In this document: piece by piece, positions 60,601-64,000 of the stretch
Position numbering within the stretch: the stretch's first letter is position 1
Layout: every line of letters starts with the position of its first letter
Assembly: GCF_902167145.1 (NCBI RefSeq)
Contig: NC_050102.1
Coordinates: 12,648,850 to 12,712,849, forward strand
Length of the DNA stretch: 64,000 nucleotides
Direction: 5' to 3'
From: Zea mays
Taxonomy: Eukaryota > Streptophyta > Magnoliopsida > Poales > Poaceae
Notes under the pieces: generated by a model
Told to the model about the DNA's origin: nothing
The model's input: only the letters and a program-made list of their open reading frames with translations
The model's database searches: none
Position numbers and translations under genes: made by a program

Positions 60601-61720
60601 CTGAGCTGTGACTGCGCTGGCGAGCACACCCGCGCGGTGGATTCCGGTGACAGCGCGGTGACCGCCGTTTAACCGGGGCTTGCCACCTCAGGGAGACTTT
60701 GACACGTCGCCAGTAACTTTTGCCGTGGCCGCCGACGTCTTACCCGAGCCACGGTGACATCCTTATCGCCGGCGAGCCAATCCATATCCACGGTGATTTT
60801 ACTGAAAACCAATGAACAGTGCTTTGGATTCAGTAAAAAGCTTGACTGACAGATCAAATTGGAGTCCTGTTTTCTCCAATTTTTATGTGGAACCTAAGCC
60901 TACTTTCTGCAACAAAGTTGTTCTTGTATGGTAGCTCTACAACTTTGTTATAACAATCCAAGGTAGATTCCCACTGGATCTTAGTCTAGATGTCCCTTAA
61001 TGTTGGATCAAGGTCACTGTCCAACTGAAGTTCAGTCTATACCAGCCTGACAGTCCAACTTCAGGCATGATTATCTTCAGTTTTTCCTTAACAACAATGC
61101 TCACACCTTTAAGCAAAGTTGTTCTCCTATAGTTGAGCTTCAATTTTGATGTGGTGACCTAGGGCAAAAACTCTATAATTTGAAAGTTACAAGGCTCCAA
61201 AGTTGAGCCAATATCACTGAAATCAGACTTAGGCATTTGAGAAAGAGTGTGGCTCTTTTGCACATAAGTCCAAATCTCAGGGTTTAACTTGCAAACTCCC
61301 ATATTTGTGGCCCAAATGACTTAAGATACTTATTTAACTTGGTTTTTGCACTTTAGTCCCAAAGTGGACTAATTTTGCACATAGGCCCCTAGGGTTTGGT
61401 TTTAGGGTTTTCCAGGGTTCCAATTAGTGTTTTTGGTATCCCAGGGGTATAAAGGTGATTCAAGTTTATTTTTGGGGTCATTTTATGACTTTTACCCTAA
61501 AGCTTTTAGGTTTTCTCAACTTGGGTTAAGTTTTACCCCATTAATCCCTATTTAGGGTAAAGCTTCCTATTCAGGGTCCTATTTGCAAAACATTAAAACA
61601 ATACAACTTGTTTGAAATTTTTACCTAGTGAATGCACTCTAGGTGTATCAAACATATGCAATGCCAATGCTTATGATGCCATGCTCAAGTTTTAGTTATA
61701 GTAACACCAGGGGTGTTACA
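57661..61720 (-). repeat. Inner element 5' LTR (4,060 bp)
   Basis: Mate of 49337-53402; begins TGTGACGGAACC and ends GGGGTGTTACA on the plus strand, followed by CTCAG. Confidence 0.93.
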
Positions 61721-63020
61721 CTCAGCCTGTTATTTTATGCATGATATGATTTTGAGACAAGTTATTATGGCCACCCAGCCGCTTGCCGCAATCAATCCCT
61801 GATATATATGTTCCAAATGATTTGAGAATAGGTGTGAGTTTTCAAAAGAAAATGCTTTTCAAAATGTGTGTGATGAAGGGTTTTCACCCTTATCACCTTG
61901 TGAGTGGGATAATCAGGGACTCCCTGGTTTAGGAGAGGGCCTAAGGTGTTGGCTCAGCTGGTTTAGGCGTGAGCAGAAGGATTGTCCCCTCATATAAGGA
62001 CCGGTTTGTCATCTTCACTACCTGTACTCTTTAATAGTACAACCACTCGAGACTGTGTGGGCAGTCACTCAATCTGAACTCGTACGGTCCAACCCCAGGG
62101 TTATGAAGGCTGGGGAGCACCGGGAGGATAAGGAGGGGGAAAGTTTTGTCCGGTTTGGACATGGTGGTGGCCTAACTCCTTCCGGATAACCGTTAAGGTT
62201 AGGACGTGCGGGGAAAGAAAGAGAGTCGGATTCGGGTCTCATTGGCCATGGGATCGCAGAGCCGAACTAGTGGGTAAAGTGTACACCTCTGCGCAGAGTT
62301 TGAAAACCTATTCGAATAGTCTGTGTCCACAGGAATGGACGAGTCTGGTATGGTATGGCAATTAGTGTTTTGTTTTCAAAAAAAGAGGTGCGTTTGAGAA
62401 AAGTGGTTTTTAAAAGGTTCGGCGGTTGAGCCGTGAGCTATGGTGGACGGGAAGTCCAGTAGCTGTTTTTGAAAATGAAAACCAGTGGGAACTGCTGAGA
62501 TACCTGGATGGTTTAGTCCAGGGGATTTTGTTATAATACTGAAAAACTTCCTGCTCCTTTTGGAGAGGATGCGCTTTGCAAAAATACAAAATGTTTTTCA
62601 AAACAACTCTGCATAAAATATTGCTGTTTCTGCAAAATATCCTGAGCTCCACATATTCCATGCATTATATCTGATTTCCCCATTCCGCGGGTGAAGGTGG
62701 GCTGCTGAGTACGTTTGTACTCACCCTTGCTTATTTGTTGTTTTTCAGAAAAAGGAGATCGGGTAAGAGTTACGACTGTTCCCAACCTTGCCTGTGGCTG
62801 TTGGACCGCTGAATTGCTTCACTGCGTATATCGGGCTGCTTCAGCCCCACTCTGATGATATGTCCCGAGTTGTGGACCAACTCTTAAAGTTGATCGCCAC
62901 CTTTATAGGTTTGTCTCGTTTAAGCAGATCTAGAATCATCTGATGTATAAATGTGTTTACTAGCCTCCTGGGACTAGTAATTGTATCACATTTGAGTCCG
63001 AGAGGATTGGGGACGCTTCA
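61721..63020 (+). repeat. Outer element 3' LTR, second part
   Basis: Starts with the duplicated CTCAG, continues CCTGTTATTTTATGCATG exactly as at 42610 in the 5' LTR and ends GGGGACGCTTCA. Target duplication CATAC follows at 63021-63025. Confidence 0.93.
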
Positions 63021-63645
63021 CATACTGGCAGAACTTCCAGCTGTGGGAATATTGGACAAGCTTTGTTGCATTAAATTTCTCGACCCATAGACCCATACTT
63101 ACATCTTCCATCTTAAACAACTGCAAGACAGGCCGATTTTTACATCAGGAATTCAAGTTTGTGAAAAGTATTCTGGATAAGGAAGCAGCTCAAACTTACT
63201 CTTAAGCTCTGATTAGCATGCTGTGACACAATGAATTTTGCTATGTCACCAGAAATCACATAGCCTGGTCCATTTGCATATGGTGGGTTGATATCCTCAG
63301 GCCACTCCTGTGGTAATTTATTGATAGGAGTCAGGACGGGCAATGAAGAAAATGAGGTATGTGACGGTGGCACAAGATGTGCTGTAATTTACACAGATAT
63401 AAACTGAGTAGGAAATGAAGGGCATATGTTGCCATTTGCCAATGTTGGCAACTCCTAAACTGAAATGAGATTACCTCGTTTGTAACTGCACATTTTCCAG
63501 TTCTCAATGGTCTATGCAAGAGGTTAAGATTCCCCATATATAATGGTTTGTCACCGTTGTTCAACTTGATGTGTCTCAGAACCACATCTACTCTCACAAA
63601 TGTATCATCGTCACATTTCATAATGTTCGTAGCAGTCAAGTTCTG
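63021..63645 (-). pseudogene. Beta-1,3-galactosyltransferase (GALT family) catalytic exons
   Basis: Minus strand in order: NLTATNIMKCDDDTFVRVDV with the metal-binding DDD, then KPLYMGNLNLLHRPLRTGK (about 63645-63475); EWPEDINPPYANGPGYVISG and DIAKFIVSQHANQSLR (about 63325-63210); [20 protein letters not shown] up to SWKFCQY (63123-63021). These are motifs of plant Golgi GT31 galactosyltransferases that act on arabinogalactan proteins. The last exon is split by the outer retroelement; its end is at 40269-40158. The N-terminal membrane anchor and galectin-like domain are absent, so it is a captured C-terminal fragment. Cys replaces Trp in the GK.AVT segment. Confidence 0.85.
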
Positions 63646-63872
63646 AACCTATAAGGTCATAAACAGTAACAAACATCATGTTCATGATTAGTCAATACAT
63701 GGTGCTTATTATTGACTGAAAGGTTTTAGATGGCAACTAAAAGTTCTAGTGACTTTCATGATTGGCATAGCCCATTACCATTAGCCTGTGCTAGAGCCTT
63801 AACCTCTACATGAAACATGTTAAAACAGAAATAATTATTGAGGATAGATAGAAACAAATCAGAAGCTATTGC
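63646..63872. other. Junction between GALT and Csl fragments, no gene
   Basis: AT-rich sequence without coding signal, probably intron or breakpoint DNA between two captured fragments. Confidence 0.4.
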
Positions 63873-63985
63873 ATCCAGCTTTGAAGTGATGATGTTCTTG
63901 AGGTCTCTTCTCACGAGCCATATAAACCAGTGTGGGCAACACTTTTCCATCGACATCAAATGCTTTCCTTTTGTTTCCATCAATT
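63873..63985 (-). pseudogene. Cellulose synthase-like (CslE/G-type) exon fragment
   Basis: Minus strand encodes LIDGNKRKAFDVDGKVLPTL, then VYMAREKRPQEHHHFKAG, a conserved piece of the GT2 catalytic domain of cellulose synthase-like proteins, where it precedes the first catalytic Asp region. Similarity stops abruptly after FKAG, a capture breakpoint. Less than 40 residues are present; the subfamily (CslE, G or H) cannot be fixed. Confidence 0.7.
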
Positions 63986-64000
63986 AAAATCTAGCAATTG

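Larger units (their letters stand above)
49337..61720 (-). mobile_element. Inner gypsy element (Tekay-type chromovirus), minus strand, RT-less
   Basis: LTRs at 49337-53402 and 57661-61720 are nearly identical; the insertion is flanked by CTCAG (49332-49336 and 61721-61725). On the minus strand the LTR starts TGTAACACCCCTGGTG and ends GAGGTTCCGTCACA. PBS, gag-like and protease-like pieces, then integrase with a chromodomain follow in that order. Reverse transcriptase and RNase H are not recognisable; about 1.8 kb of noncoding sequence occupies the position. It must have been copied in trans, recently judging by LTR identity. Confidence 0.92.
40270..63020 (+). mobile_element. Outer LTR element without gag/pol (LARD-like), with nested insertion
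   Basis: LTR ends TGTAGCATCCC and GGGACGCTTCA, a perfect 5-bp target duplication CATAC (40265-40269, 63021-63025), PBS TGGTATCAGAGC two bases behind the 5' LTR and a purine tract before the 3' LTR define a complete insertion. LTRs are 3,633 bp and about 3,631 bp after subtracting the nested element. The 3.1-kb interior (43903-47000) has no protease, RT, integrase or recognisable gag, as in large retrotransposon derivatives, but holds one long unusual ORF. Mobilisation in trans, probably by a Tekay-type gypsy element, is inference from the similar LTR ends and PBS. Confidence 0.92.

Overview
The window is plant nuclear DNA from a grass (Poaceae), probably panicoid/Andropogoneae. This rests on the element families (an Opie/Ji-like Sirevirus, Tekay-like chromovirus LTRs of 3-4 kb, a Cassandra TRIM with a 5S rRNA-derived LTR, CACTA and Helitron termini) and on plant gene fragments with GT-AG introns. 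The species cannot be fixed from the sequence. I found no host gene that looks intact; almost everything is transposable element or gene fragment carried inside one.

Layout. 1-2658: 3' part of a long gypsy-type LTR, with a very GC-rich stretch ending in 21 consecutive C. 2659-9666: 5'-truncated Sirevirus (gag, protease, integrase, RT, RNase H, 3' LTR), riddled with stops; a complete 808-bp Cassandra TRIM sits in its RNase H region (6350-7157, target-site duplication GGTAT). 9667-10700: minus-strand LINE remnant cut by the Sirevirus. About 11.1-19.4 kb: two related ~3.3-kb LTRs in inverted orientation around a 1.4-kb GC-rich spacer. From 19431 rightward: a Helitron-like gene-fragment region, mostly minus strand, with an Agenet/ENT-type protein, the peroxisomal ABC transporter PXA1, UDP-GlcNAc pyrophosphorylase, CAMTA, triosephosphate isomerase, a two-domain Ulp1/C48 protease-like gene, plastid SecY (plus strand), a beta-1,3-galactosyltransferase and a cellulose synthase-like fragment. 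A 6.3-kb CACTA transposon (23069-29364, duplication ATT) interrupts this series and carries ribosomal protein eS4 and UDP-glucose pyrophosphorylase fragments plus a possible nested Helitron.

40270-63020: a 22.75-kb nest. The outer element (duplication CATAC) has 3.63-kb LTRs, a tRNA-Met-type primer binding site and a 3.1-kb interior without recognisable gag or pol. Its interior holds instead one long open frame (44019-45140, one in-frame TAG) for an unrecognised protein with a dsRNA-binding-domain-like N-terminal pattern. Its LTR contains TTCG/ATTCATCGTTA arrays and an antisense 5S rRNA-like block. A second, minus-strand Tekay-type element (49337-61720, duplication CTCAG) is inserted in the outer 3' LTR; its two 4.06-kb LTRs are nearly identical and it lacks visible RT/RNase H. 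The outer element split the last exon of the galactosyltransferase fragment, whose two halves lie at 40158-40269 and from 63021 rightward.

The parts do not form a pathway. They record successive insertions: gene-fragment capture first, then CACTA and outer-LTR-element insertion, then the inner gypsy insertion. The best candidates for something undescribed are the gag/pol-less outer element with its own ORF and antisense 5S-like LTR block, and the 375-bp unit bounded by two outward-facing Helitron-3'-end-like sequences.
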